This document shows positions 35,925 to 45,807 of a DNA stretch of 49,457 bases, in pieces. The position numbers and the translations under genes are program-made. The DNA is taken from NCBI GenBank assembly GCA_029379215.1, contig JAQYWO010000027.1:1-49457 (forward strand). The letters run 5' to 3'. The notes under the pieces were generated by a model, which was not told where the DNA came from, ran no database searches, and saw only the letters and a program-made list of their open reading frames with translations. Every line of letters starts with the position of its first letter. The stretch's first letter is position 1. Source of the DNA: Rhizonema sp. PD37 (GTDB lineage Bacteria > Cyanobacteriota > Cyanobacteriia > Cyanobacteriales > Nostocaceae).

Positions 35925-37817
35925 GTGAAGCTATCATCCCGTCTTCTGCTGATGTCAGCTTCGGTTTTCCTCGTCGCAATCAGCTTGAATTTCTTTTCCG
36001 CCTATTTTTTCCAGCAGAAAATAGGTTTGACTCCAACCCCAACGGCGCAGGTGAAAGCGCTTGTCACGTCTCAAGGTTGGCCTCAACTTGATCCCCTACC
36101 TCCAGCCAAACAGGTGTGGGAATGTTCTGTAATCGTTGTTGGTGGTTCCCTTGGAGGAGTCGCGGCAGCTTCTGAAGCAATGCAATCAGGGGCAAAGACA
36201 TGCTTAATCGAATCAACTCCCTGGCTAGGTGGGCAAATTAGTTCCCAAGGAGTGTCAGCAGTTGATGAATCCCTGGCGATGCGAGCAAAGGAAAATTATT
36301 CAAAAAGTTGGATTGAGTTCAAGCAGTTAATTAAACAGCAACTTGTAGAACTTCCGCAGGCATCCAAGACTCAGCTTGTGAAAGTTGCTGACATTAATAG
36401 CTGCTGGGTAGGAAAGTTATGCTTTCCGCCTAAAGCTGGAGCAAATGCGGCAGAACAATTGCTAAAATCGTCATCACAGCTTGCGCCAGGAAGTCACTGG
36501 GGAACTTCCATCGCCTTCAAAGGAGCTGAATTTGACAGTACAGGTCGGAATATTGTTGCAATTTATGCAGTCCTGCGAATACCGCGTCAAAGAGATTATA
36601 TACCAAAAGGTAGACTAAGTCAAGAACTTACCTCTTGGTATTCCTGGTATGACGATGACAACTTTGAGAAAGTACCCTTGCGGTTGCAGGCACCAGCGAA
36701 TAGTCGAGCGATCGTCATTGATGCCACTGATACCGGAGAATTGGTAGGATGGGCAGGAATTCCTCACAGACTCGGATCAGAATCGCGTGCAACGACTGGT
36801 GAAATTCACGCTTCCCTCAAAGATAACCCCGAATGTACCCAAGCATTCACCTTTCCTTTTGTACTTGCCCTTCAAGACGATCAAGGGAAGAGTCGCGATC
36901 GCCTGTCTCACATTCAACCCGGAATATCAAAAGAAGATCATCTAAGAGACTACTCTATAAAAGGGTTCCCCATGTTTGCAGGTAGGAGCTTTTTTAATTA
37001 CCGACGCATTGTCAGTCAGAACCGCAACGATCCCTTCGTCGATACTCCCGAACTCGGAGATATGACCTTAGTTAACTGGAATCGCGGCAACGACTGGAAT
37101 GTGATGAATCCACCATTAATTCTCAATCAAGAACAGATTACCACATCTTCGCAACGTCAAAACTGGATGGGAGGACTTTCCTTAGAAGCCCTGAAACAAG
37201 CCGAAGAACACGCACTGTTATTTGCTAAATGGTTGATGGAAACCCAAAGTAAACCCGGTTTTCCTCTCGCTTATTTATCAGGAACAGAATCTCTGATGGG
37301 TACAGATTCAGGATTGAGTATGATGCCTTATATTCGGGAAGGGAGAAGAATTCTGGGACGTAAAGCTTATAAACAGGATGAATTCATGATGCGCGAAGCA
37401 GATCTCAGAACAGATGAATCAGGTGGTCGTGATTTCTCCGCAACGATGGTAGGCTTAACTCACTACGACATGGACTTACATGGATGTCGCTATCGTAACT
37501 GGGAACCACCAAACGAAGCAAATAAAGCACCAGCCAGAGAATTTGTTGTTCGACCAACGTTGATTCCCATCGAAAGCATGATTCCCCAGCGAATTGATAA
37601 CCTCTTAATTGGTGGCAAAGGCATTGCCGTAACTCACATCGTCAACGCCGTCACACGCATCCATAACAGTGAATGGAGTATCGGTAGTGCCGCAGGCGTA
37701 ACAGCAGCTTGGCTTCTCACTCAACCTAATTTAACACCAGAACAAATTGTTCCACAACACCGAATGCCTCAATTGCAACAAACTTTTAAACAGCAAGGTC
37801 TACGTCTTTCTTGGTAA
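35925..37817 (+). CDS. Membrane-anchored or exported FAD-dependent oxidoreductase
   Basis: 630 residues. An N-terminal hydrophobic helix (about 7-30) acts as signal or anchor. The Rossmann FAD site is CSVIVVGGSLGGVAAASEA (67-85), with Glu96 for the ribose. WLGGQISSQGVSAVDE (about 100-115) is the usual second motif of FAD_oxidored (PF12831-like) proteins, and LLIGGKGIAVTHIVNAVTRI with GSAAGVTAAWLL near the C-terminus completes the FAD domain. The substrate is unknown. The start is uncertain: GTG 35925 gives the full signal; ATG 35952 would shorten it. Neither has a strong ribosome site. No operon partners are close. Confidence 0.83.
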   Translation: MKLSSRLLLMSASVFLVAISLNFFSAYFFQQKIGLTPTPTAQVKALVTSQGWPQLDPLPPAKQVWECSVIVVGGSLGGVAAASEAMQSGAKTCLIESTPWLGGQISSQGVSAVDESLAMRAKENYSKSWIEFKQLIKQQLVELPQASKTQLVKVADINSCWVGKLCFPPKAGANAAEQLLKSSSQLAPGSHWGTSIAFKGAEFDSTGRNIVAIYAVLRIPRQRDYIPKGRLSQELTSWYSWYDDDNFEKVPLRLQAPANSRAIVIDATDTGELVGWAGIPHRLGSESRATTGEIHASLKDNPECTQAFTFPFVLALQDDQGKSRDRLSHIQPGISKEDHLRDYSIKGFPMFAGRSFFNYRRIVSQNRNDPFVDTPELGDMTLVNWNRGNDWNVMNPPLILNQEQITTSSQRQNWMGGLSLEALKQAEEHALLFAKWLMETQSKPGFPLAYLSGTESLMGTDSGLSMMPYIREGRRILGRKAYKQDEFMMREADLRTDESGGRDFSATMVGLTHYDMDLHGCRYRNWEPPNEANKAPAREFVVRPTLIPIESMIPQRIDNLLIGGKGIAVTHIVNAVTRIHNSEWSIGSAAGVTAAWLLTQPNLTPEQIVPQHRMPQLQQTFKQQGLRLSW

Positions 37818-38064
37818 ATCCCTAACTTCTAACTTGATAACAAAATTTGAACCCGCCCTTGGGAAGATCCCCTAGCAGACTTCGCCCAATATTCCGATAT
37901 AGGGCTGGATATTTATTTACTGGTAAGTGTCATATAGTCCACAATCACCCCGCGTTGTCAGTTAGCTCAAAAGTGTATAAGTTTATTTTGCTCACATCTA
38001 TGAAACAATATCAATAATTCATACTCGCATTCAGTAATGCGTAATATCATGTTCGGTCAATGAG
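37818..38064. other. Intergenic region without recognised gene
   Basis: About 250 bp between the oxidoreductase and the NB-ARC stub. No hairpin with U-run and no reading frame of note were seen. Confidence 0.4.
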
Positions 38065-38289
38065 TTATAAATGCAAGATAGGTTTGTAGTTGCGCTTATA
38101 GAGCGATCGCCATATAAAGAAGTCAAACTGCCCTTGAACTTGTTGCGCTAGCTTTGCAGCCAGAGTTGTTTTTCCAATTCCCCCCGTTCCCAACAGTGCT
38201 ACCAGTCGGCAACGATCCTTTGTCAGCCATTGCTTTCGTGCGTTGAGTTCTACTGTATGTCCGTAGAACTTATATGTAAACTCTACCAT
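38065..38289 (-). pseudogene. NB-ARC NTPase fragment (P-loop only)
   Basis: 74 residues: FYGHTVELNARKQWL, RCRLVALLGTGGIGKTTLAA, QFDFFIWRSL. This is the first part of an NB-ARC/STAND NTPase, including the Walker A loop GTGGIGKTT, but it ends in unrelated residues just after it; Walker B, the ARC parts and any sensor repeats are gone. Normal proteins exceed 500 residues. It lies 514 bp from, and divergent to, the EAD1-CHASE2 gene, so it may be debris of a conflict (STAND) locus. Confidence 0.75.
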
Positions 38290-38301
38290 ATAAGTAAAAG
38301 C

Positions 38302-38345
38302 ACCGGAACTTTACCGGAACTTTACCGGAACTTTACCGGAACTTT
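38302..38345. repeat. 11-bp tandem repeat ACCGGAACTTT x4
   Basis: Four exact copies of ACCGGAACTTT in phase with the DNA helix (about one turn each), 13 bp upstream of the NB-ARC stub on its own strand. It could be an iteron-like protein-binding array for a lost promoter, or simple slippage expansion. Confidence 0.9.
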
Positions 38346-38400
38346 GCTATATCCATAATTTGAGCTGATCGCTATATACTAGGTTTACTGGAAGTATAAG

Positions 38401-38565
38401 GATAATCAGCATGGAAGTATAGTGCTTCTTTCATTCATAACGGTTAACACTTCAGCAGTGGGACGCGTTCAAGAAACAAGGGATAATCGGCATGGGGCGC
38501 GGGAAATACTGTTTCTTTCATTGATAACGAGTAACGCGCATCCCGTAGGGCGCTTTCAAGAAACA
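38401..38565. repeat. Tandem ~80-bp direct repeat, two diverged copies
   Basis: Copy 1 (38401-38478) begins GATAATCAGCATGG and ends TTCAAGAAACA. Copy 2 (38482-38565) begins GATAATCGGCATGG and ends with the same 11 bp; both contain TTCTTTCATT and ATAACG. They lie upstream of the EAD1-CHASE2 gene and may be regulatory or the relic of a repeat array. Confidence 0.75.
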
Positions 38566-38802
38566 CGATCTAATTAGATCAACCTTATTTTACAAGCATT
38601 CTGGCAAAAAATCTCAGCTATGTTGAACAAGAACTTTATGGAATGTCAATCATCTGCTCAGAACTTAGAGTATCTAGGGCAAGGCGCATAAATAGGATTT
38701 CGTAGAATCTGAAATGGGAAAAAGAGGAAGTGTGGTAATAATAAATAAAATGTTCTGAGAACGCGATAGCATCACTCTTGCTTTTGAGAAAACAATTGAA
38801 AC

Positions 38803-40482
38803 ATGGGCTTATCTGGACGGCAGCGCCAAAAAATACAGGAAGCTTTAATAAATGCTTTTCCTAACATGGCATCTTTAGAGCAGATGTTATCCTTTGAACT
38901 AAATCAGAATTTAAGAGCGATCGCACCTGAAGGCAGTTTAGAACAAATTGTCTTTGTCTTAATACAAGTAGCAGAGTCACAGGGATGGATTGAAAACTTA
39001 ATCCATGCAGCCTATAGGACAAACCCTGGAAATTCCGAATTACAAGCTGTTGCCCAAACATTTAATATTGCCCCACAGTCTGGATCTAATATACCATACC
39101 CGCCCAACCCGTTTTTTACAGGGCGTGAAATCCATAATGGTATCGAGCCGAGATGTGATAATGATGGCGGTCAACTGTTTGGAACACCTACTCCATTCAT
39201 TCCTTTCCGAATTCAATTCAAACCCTCCGTTTTTATTCCATTTACAAGTTTAGCGATTACAGTTTTAGTGACTGTAATAAGGTTTTCAGGAATTCTACAA
39301 GGATTCGAACTCCGAGCTTTTGACCAGATGATGCGGCTACGCCCGGATCTGGGAATAGATCCTCGGCTTTTAGTAGTTACTATCGATGAAACTGACCGAA
39401 AATACCAAGATGAGAACGGAATGGAAAGGCACGATTCGTCCTTATCTGATACTGCATTAGCTCAACTTTTAGAAAAACTAGAACCTTTACAACCGAGAGT
39501 AATTGGCTTAGATATTATTCGTGATTTTCCCGTTAGCAGCGACCAACCAAAATTGGCGAAAAATTTACAAAATACTGATAATTTCATTGGGATATGCATA
39601 GGTAATGATCCGACGAATAAAGACCCTGACATTACGATTCGAGAAAAAGGTATTAAACCTCCGCCCGAAATCCCAGCAGATCGTATAGGTTTTGCTGATG
39701 TGCAAAAGGACAGTGATGGTATTCTTCGCCGCCATCTGTGGTCTGCAACTTTTAACAGTAATACGGATTGTAATACAGACTTTTCTTTAAGTCTTAAGTT
39801 GGCACTATATTACTTAGCTAAAAAAGATATAAAACCTGAAAACACAAGCTCAGGGGACTTGGTGTTAGGAAAAGCTCGTTTACAACGGTTTCTCCCGAGA
39901 TCTGGGGGGTACCAAAATTTACAGAATGAAGGTTACCAAATGCTGCTTAATTATCGCTCTCGGAATATTGCCAGACAATGTTCCCTAACAGATATTCTGC
40001 AAAAAAATACATGTAACCCCTCTTGGATAAAAGATAAAATAATTCTCATTGGTGTGACCGCTAGTAGCGTTAAAGATGATTTTTATACCCCATATAGTAT
40101 CAACGAGCAACCAGACCAAACGATGCGGGGGGTATTTGTTCAAGCCCAAATGGTAAGCCAGATTATTAGTGCAGCTTTAGATGGACATCCTCCTTTGCTC
40201 AAAGTACTACCCTGTTGGGGAGATATTTTTTACATATGGATTTGGTCTTTGGTTGGAGGCGTTTTTGGTTTGCCTGTGTTAAAGAAAATCACTAGGCGCG
40301 ATCACAAAATAATTTTTGTTCTTGCAAGTACAGGTTTTATTTTGATCATCTCCTATAGCACCTGCTTGTTCATTCTAATTAAAGGCTATTGGCTACCATT
40401 CATTCCTTCTACAATAGCTGATCTCAGTACAAGTATAATTATGTTTAACTATAACCACAAAATTACGGATAAACGGCAGTAG
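38803..40482 (+). CDS. EAD1-CHASE2 fusion protein, locus 2
   Basis: 559 residues. Residues 1-90 match effector-associated domain 1: MGLSGRQRQKIQEALINAFP, LEQMLSFELNQNLRAIAP, VAESQGWIENLIHAA and NPGNSELQAVAQ. EADs are death-like adaptor domains that link CHAT, trypsin or TIR effectors to NTPases. A linker PPNPFFTGRE (about 109-118) is the phrase that usually opens an NB-ARC domain, but that domain is absent. A membrane helix (about 145-163) and CHASE2 follow (about 165-465; RAFDQMMRLRP, VIGLDIIRDFP, DKIILIGVTASSVKDDFYTP), then three membrane helices (about 470-545). No kinase or cyclase is attached. Next come DUF928 and, further on, CHAT. It would bring an external sensor and an EAD adaptor together. 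Confidence 0.85.
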   Translation: MGLSGRQRQKIQEALINAFPNMASLEQMLSFELNQNLRAIAPEGSLEQIVFVLIQVAESQGWIENLIHAAYRTNPGNSELQAVAQTFNIAPQSGSNIPYPPNPFFTGREIHNGIEPRCDNDGGQLFGTPTPFIPFRIQFKPSVFIPFTSLAITVLVTVIRFSGILQGFELRAFDQMMRLRPDLGIDPRLLVVTIDETDRKYQDENGMERHDSSLSDTALAQLLEKLEPLQPRVIGLDIIRDFPVSSDQPKLAKNLQNTDNFIGICIGNDPTNKDPDITIREKGIKPPPEIPADRIGFADVQKDSDGILRRHLWSATFNSNTDCNTDFSLSLKLALYYLAKKDIKPENTSSGDLVLGKARLQRFLPRSGGYQNLQNEGYQMLLNYRSRNIARQCSLTDILQKNTCNPSWIKDKIILIGVTASSVKDDFYTPYSINEQPDQTMRGVFVQAQMVSQIISAALDGHPPLLKVLPCWGDIFYIWIWSLVGGVFGLPVLKKITRRDHKIIFVLASTGFILIISYSTCLFILIKGYWLPFIPSTIADLSTSIIMFNYNHKITDKRQ

Positions 40483-40548
40483 CAGAACAAGGACAAAGAG
40501 TGCGTCGGTTGTTTTGCATATAGGTTTCTTCTAGAGTTCTATAAAAAA

Positions 40549-41388
40549 ATGATAAAGTTGCTTTTCCCACATCTAAGTTTAACTCTAATTTTCACCTTAA
40601 CATTAGGCTTTTATCCTATTGTTAAAGTAGTGCCGCAGCCTATTAAGATTACCGAAGATGGTGTTACTTCCAAACAACAACAAAAACAAGAGCCTAAAAC
40701 GCCTACACTTACAAATGCGCCTGAAAAGTCGGGACTTATTTCTAAAATTATTCACTTTATCTTACCTCCAAAAGGAGCGCCTGGTCAGCGAAGTTATGCT
40801 GCTGCCAGAGCAGACTGTCCCGCCACTAAAATACCTATGACCGCTTTGGTTCCACCAACAAATATTGGGTTAACAATTTCTGAACGTCCCACATTCTGGT
40901 TTTACATTCCCTACCAATCTATATCTACAAAACCTGTTGAATTCTTGCTGCTAAATGACCAAAAGAATGTGGTATATAAAAAGACTTATCCATTAACAAG
41001 TACCCCAGGAATTATTAGTATTACCCTGCCCCAAAATGCACCAATATTAGAGAATGGAAAAAAATACAACTGGGTACTATCCTTTATATGTGACCCAGAA
41101 AATCGCCTTAAGGATACCTTCGTTAAAGGATACATTGAAAAAATTCCTATCAACTTTAATTTAAAAAGTCTCTTAGACGTAGCAAATACACCAACAGAGC
41201 GCGTTTCGGTGTTCGCCGAAAATGGTGTTTGGTATGATGCTTTAACCCTCCTGGCCGAAGAACGTCGTATGAAACCCAAGGATGCATCGATAGGAAAGGA
41301 TTGGCAAGATTTATTAGAGTCACCAAAAGTGGAATTACAAGAATTTGTTTCAGAACCTATTGTTCCCTGTTATCAATTCACGCAATAA
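40549..41388 (+). CDS. DUF928 protein, locus 2
   Basis: 279 residues. Signal peptide about 1-28 (LSLTLIFTLTLGFYPIVKVV), so periplasmic. A Lys/Gln/Pro linker leads to the DUF928 core: RADCPATKIPMTALVPPTN, LTISERPTFWFYIPY, TSTPGIISITLPQNAP, YNWVLSFICDPENR, WYDALTLLAEERRMKPKDAS. The paralogue at 8538 aligns motif by motif. It follows the EAD1-CHASE2 gene by 66 bp, just as the other DUF928 gene touches a CHASE2 kinase. The C-terminal EPIVPCYQFTQ is not in the paralogue. Confidence 0.83.
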   Translation: MIKLLFPHLSLTLIFTLTLGFYPIVKVVPQPIKITEDGVTSKQQQKQEPKTPTLTNAPEKSGLISKIIHFILPPKGAPGQRSYAAARADCPATKIPMTALVPPTNIGLTISERPTFWFYIPYQSISTKPVEFLLLNDQKNVVYKKTYPLTSTPGIISITLPQNAPILENGKKYNWVLSFICDPENRLKDTFVKGYIEKIPINFNLKSLLDVANTPTERVSVFAENGVWYDALTLLAEERRMKPKDASIGKDWQDLLESPKVELQEFVSEPIVPCYQFTQ

Positions 41389-41573
41389 CTCTATTATTTT
41401 CCTAACTCCAACAAGCAGTCTATAATAGTCGTGCTTCAGACACTCCTAAAACGCTAAAAGTTTATTTTTAAGGCACACAAATAGTAAATTATTCAGATTA
41501 GCCAATGTGCATTTTTTCCGGAATCAAGTTTTCTACGTTTGTAGCTTTATTTATAACTAAAGGAACCTGAAAG

Positions 41574-42170
41574 ATGTTAATACTTAATGCTATAGCCTTG
41601 ATAGCTGCCGTTGCGCCTGTAAGTATAGAGCCTCAACTCCATAATGCCAGATACACAGATACAGTATTGAGCAATCATCCCCAGATTCAGTTAAACCACT
41701 TACAAAACGCAGTTACAGATATTGCTAGTTCTTATAAAGGTAACTGTGATCGGATTCGCGCTATCAATAATCATTTGCAGTTGGGTTTATCAAATCGAGA
41801 AATCGAGTTGCTTGGATCTGGCAGACATCTTCTGATGAATCCGAGACATTTGAATAATATTCATCAACAGTTCCAGAAATTGGCTCGTCAGCCGCCGCAG
41901 GTGCTTAAACTAACACCTAGAGATAGAGTAGGTGAAATTTGGTTCACCCCTGGAGGACGTTATTCAAGCTTATCCCAAGATGATTTGACTGCCCAAAAAG
42001 CAAACAATAAAATCCAATCCACGCTTAATCTTGATTCTAAGGATGATTATTACTCAAATAAAACAACATTTACCATAGCAGCTCAGTCTTATGAAGATAC
42101 TATGACTTATAATCTTTTAACTGGGCAATGCATCTGTTCTTTGGATCAAGGATATGATTATGGATGGTAG
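41574..42170 (+). CDS. Probably exported protein, unrecognised
   Basis: 198 residues with AAAGGAACC about 8 bp before the ATG. A short hydrophobic N-terminus (MLILNAIALIAAVAPVSIEP) may be a signal peptide. Features: NHLQNAVTDIASSYKGNCDR, LGLSNREIELLGSGRHLL, LTPRDRVGEIWFTPGGRYSS and a C-terminus with two Cys (GQCICSLDQGYDYGW). No family recognised. It lies between DUF928 and the CHAT gene of locus 2 in the same direction, so it may belong to that unit. Confidence 0.6.
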   Translation: MLILNAIALIAAVAPVSIEPQLHNARYTDTVLSNHPQIQLNHLQNAVTDIASSYKGNCDRIRAINNHLQLGLSNREIELLGSGRHLLMNPRHLNNIHQQFQKLARQPPQVLKLTPRDRVGEIWFTPGGRYSSLSQDDLTAQKANNKIQSTLNLDSKDDYYSNKTTFTIAAQSYEDTMTYNLLTGQCICSLDQGYDYGW

Positions 42171-42749
42171 ATAAAAGGGTTTAAATCCCAGAGCAAGCGC
42201 ATCTCAAATGCTATTGACAAAACAAATGTTTTGTATGATTTACGTATTTCCGTTCTTTCAGACTATTGCAAGATAGGATAATTGTAAATTCTGCGTAACA
42301 AGTATCTGCTCGGAGCTTAACAATGCAAGGGGTAAACTCTGGTTAATCTAGCGCTAAACGTTTAAAATACAAGCATCTCACAAATTTATGTTTTTGTCAA
42401 TGATTGCTAAGATGCGCTAACCCTGGTTTAAATACCCAACTAATTGCATTCAAACTCCTGAATTCTTGTCTGCTACCCGTCCATGTATACCTTATCAGAA
42501 CCGGAATCGCTATATATAAGAGTTTGAACTATCAATTTTTGATAATTTATCTTAACATAATTAGTAGCGAATTAGGTTAACTTGAACTGAGTGTGGATAA
42601 AACAATCAGCCTTTGAAGCATGTTAATGGTACGCTACAAAAGTGTTTTTTGTCTCGTTTATTACTTACGCATAAGATTCATTATTATCGTTGCTTTTCAA
42701 AATAAAGAAATACACCATCATTTGTCGTTGATTTTTTCCTCTCTATCCT
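42171..42749. other. Intergenic region before CHAT gene 2
   Basis: About 580 bp, AT-rich, without a convincing gene, hairpin terminator or repeat. It would carry the promoter of the CHAT gene if that is transcribed separately. Confidence 0.4.
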
Positions 42750-45291
42750 ATGCATTTTCATATTAAATTTACGCCAGTAACTCAAGGAATTTTTCAAAAG
42801 ATTTCTCCTTTTTTATTTTTCTTCTGTAACTGTTTATTTTTGATTTTTCTACCTTTGCCAACTTTTAACTGTCAAACTTCTGCTTTAGTGTGGGCGCAAA
42901 CACCAGGTCGCAAAGCTGAGGCTGACCTCCTTTTGCAGGAAGGAATGCAGCAATATCGGAAAAATCAGTTTTTAGAAGCATTGCAATATTGGCAGCAAGC
43001 ACTAACTTTGTATAAAGAGATAAAAGACCCACGGAGTGAGGGCGAAGTGCGGCATCATATGGGAACGGCTAACTTGAATTTGGGCAACTATGCTAAGGCT
43101 ATCGAGTACGAACAGCAGTGGTTGAAAATTGCACAAGAAACTCTAAAAGATCGTAAAGCTGAAGCAACAGCGCTGGGGGGTTTAGGAGTTACTTACTTTT
43201 ACTTAGGTAACTTTACAGAGGCTATTAAGTATGAACAGCAATGGTTGACAATTGCACGGGATTTGAAGGATCAAGGAGGAGAGGGAGCAGCACTGGGTGA
43301 TCTGGGAACTGCTTACCTAGCCTTGAACAACTATGTTGAGGCTATGGAATCTGAGCAGCAGCATTTGCAAATTGCACGGGAGATGAAAGACCAAGACGCC
43401 GAGGCAGTAACGCTGCTGAATTTAGGAGTGATTTACTCCAACAAGGGCGAATATACTAAGGCTATCGAGTATGAACAGCAGGCTTTAATGATCGCACAGT
43501 TTAGAAAAAAACAAGGGATCGAAGCCAAAGCACTGGGTGCTTTGGGAATTACTTACTTACTTTTCTCTAGGCGACTATATTAGGGCTATCAAGTATGAAC
43601 AGCAGTGGTTAGCGATCGCCCAAGTGAGGAAAGATCGGCAAAATGAGGCCGACGCTTTAGGTTCGTTGGGAGTGATTTACTGGCAAACTCGCCGCTTTCC
43701 AGAAGCAGAAATAGCTTTATACAAAGCTGTTGAAGTTTTGGAATCCCTACGTCCAGGACTTAGTGATAGCAATAAGGTATCGATTTTCGATCTGCAAACC
43801 AGCACCTATCTTGTATTACAACAAGTCCTGGTTGCCCAAAACAAGAATAATAAAGCTCTAGAAATAGCTGAACGTGGTCGTGCTCGTGCCTTTGCGGAAT
43901 TGCTAGCTTCTAAGATAGCTTTTCAACCAAGCCAGCAACTCCCATCAGCACCAAATATTCAGCAAATCCAACAAATTGCCAAAACAGAAAACGCCACCAT
44001 TGTTCAATATTCAATTATTTACGATGACTTCAAAGTTCAAGGTCAACCAAAAACCAAGGAATCAGAACTATATATTTGGGTAATCAAACCAACAGGTGAA
44101 GTCACATTTCGCCGCACAGACCTAAAACCCCTGTGGCAACAACAAAATATCTCCCTAAAAGATCAAGTAGCCCAGGCTCGTCAGTCGATAGTTAAAGGTG
44201 TAAATACTGCTAGCCGTAGTGATAAAATTACTCTTACACCAGGTGATCGCGTTAAACTCAATGACGATGATTCAGACTGGGAAGCTTGGCAAGTAGTATC
44301 AGTCGATGTGAAAAATGGCAAAATCACTATCCGCTTGCCGTCTTGGGAAGCAGGCAAACCAGCAATAGAACGTCCAATCCTCGATGTAGTGAAAAAAATT
44401 GGCAGAAATAGTTCCAGTACAAACACCAAAAACTCCCAATTACAGGAACTTTATCAGCTACTTATCCAACCAATTGCAGACATACTCCCAAAGGACGAAA
44501 CCGCTCGCATCATCTTCATCCCCCAAAAGTCTCTATTTTTAGTTCCTTTCCCAGCATTGCAAGATCCATCAGGGCAATACTTAATTGATCAACATACCAT
44601 CCTCACCGCTCCCTCAATTCAAGTATTAGATTCTACTCACAAACTCCGGCAAAAAGTACCAGGTTCAGCTAAAGATATCTTGGTAGTTGGCAATCCTATA
44701 ATGCCAACGGTTGCCAAAAAACCTGGACAACCACCACAGCAGTTAGCCTCACTACCAAATTCTGAAAAAGAAGCCAAAGCCATTGCATCTATATTTCAAA
44801 CACAACCCCTAATAGGAAAACAAGCCACGAAAGCAAGTATATTACCCCTACTGCTGAAAGCTAGAATCATTCATTTAGCTACACACGGCTTACTCGATGA
44901 TTTTACAGGTGAGGGTGTTCCGGGTGCTGTAGCCCTTGCTTCCTCTGGTAATGATAACGGCTTGCTCACCGCTAGCGAAATTCTGGATTTAAAACTCAAT
45001 GCCGAATTAGTTGTCCTGAGTGCCTGTGATACTGGGGAAGGTCGGTTAACAGGTGATGGGGTAATTGGGTTATCCCGTTCCATAATTGCCGCAGGGGTTC
45101 CCAGTGTCATAGTTTCTCTGTGGTCGATACCCGATGCACCCACTGCTGAGTTAATGACACAGTTTTATAAAAATCTCCAACGTCAGCAAGATTTAGCTAC
45201 CGCATTGCGCCAAGCGATGCTGACGACGAAGAAAAAACATCCCAATCCTGCTGAATGGGCGGCTTTTACTCTGATTGGGGAATTTGAATAA
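42750..45291 (+). pseudogene. TPR-CHAT gene, locus 2, split by a 4-bp frameshift
   Basis: The first frame (42750-43583, 277 aa) has a hydrophobic N-terminus (about 18-48) and TPR repeats of about 40 residues (LGNYAKAIEYEQQWLKIAQE; YLGNFTEAIKYEQQWLTIAR). The second (43537-45291, 584 aa) continues LGDYIRAIKYEQQWLAIAQ, then the CHAT domain with His450 (IHLATHG) and Cys497 (VLSACDT). At 43550-43561 TTAC stands three times; removing one unit restores one frame of 845 residues (His711, Cys758) and the motif GITYFSLGDY, as in the neighbouring repeat GVTYFYLGNF. It is therefore a recent frameshift, a sequencing error or a slippage switch. The CHAT part is fully conserved, which argues for recent function. 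Confidence 0.88.
43550..43561 (+). repeat. TTAC x3 frameshift site in CHAT gene
   Basis: TTACTTACTTAC lies where the reading frame breaks. The equivalent site in an earlier TPR of the same gene (about 43190) has one unit fewer. Four-base units change frame on each gain or loss, so this could toggle the protein. Confidence 0.7.
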
Positions 45292-45393
45292 CTCAAATTT
45301 CATGACTAATAAATAGCTAAGGAGCGTAAAATGTCAAAGACCTGAGTTTGACGTAAAAAAAGACAACATTCGTTAAATTCTCTCCTCTTTCTT

Positions 45394-45566
45394 TTCTTGG
45401 CGCTCTTGGCACGGGCAGATGCGTGACTGTCGAGCCAGCGCCGTGCGGGGGTTCCCCCCGTTGAGGCGACTGGCGTGGCAGAGTATGAAAGCCAGTCACA
45501 AGAGCGAGGGCGTGAGCCCCCTGCAGCGCACAGTGAGCCAACGCACTGCCCAAGTCTATTGCGGTT
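45394..45566. repeat. Palindromic interspersed repeat, copy B (inverted to copy A)
   Basis: The 173-bp element begins TTCTTGGCGCTCTTGGC and ends CTGCCCAAGTCTATTGCGGT, the reverse complement of both ends of copy A (20803-20923). The interior is longer and different, with GCGGGGGTTCCCCCCG and GAGGCGACTGGCG. It separates the CHAT gene from the ThDP-enzyme gene. Confidence 0.82.
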
Positions 45567-45807
45567 TATAATTTTACAACTCAAACAAAACTCCTATAAA
45601 ACAATTCTGCATAGGTTGAAGAAACTTGAATCTATATATAAATGTAACTCTCCAGAATCTTAATGAAAAATGGTCTGTACTTAGACCCTCTTATTTCTTT
45701 TGAAGACTCTTTCATATTAATATTATTCCATTTGATTACCTAGTCTTCAAACCCAATGATTGACTAAATCACTCATATCATCTCTCAACATTCAGAGGTT
45801 TTTAACC

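Noticed and set aside
38302..38565. CRISPR array
   Set aside because: The repeats are contiguous tandem units without unique spacers and no cas genes are present.
45306..45584. Short minus-strand frames rich in Arg/Ala
   Set aside because: They lie inside palindromic repeat copy B, and the same peptides would be read from other copies.
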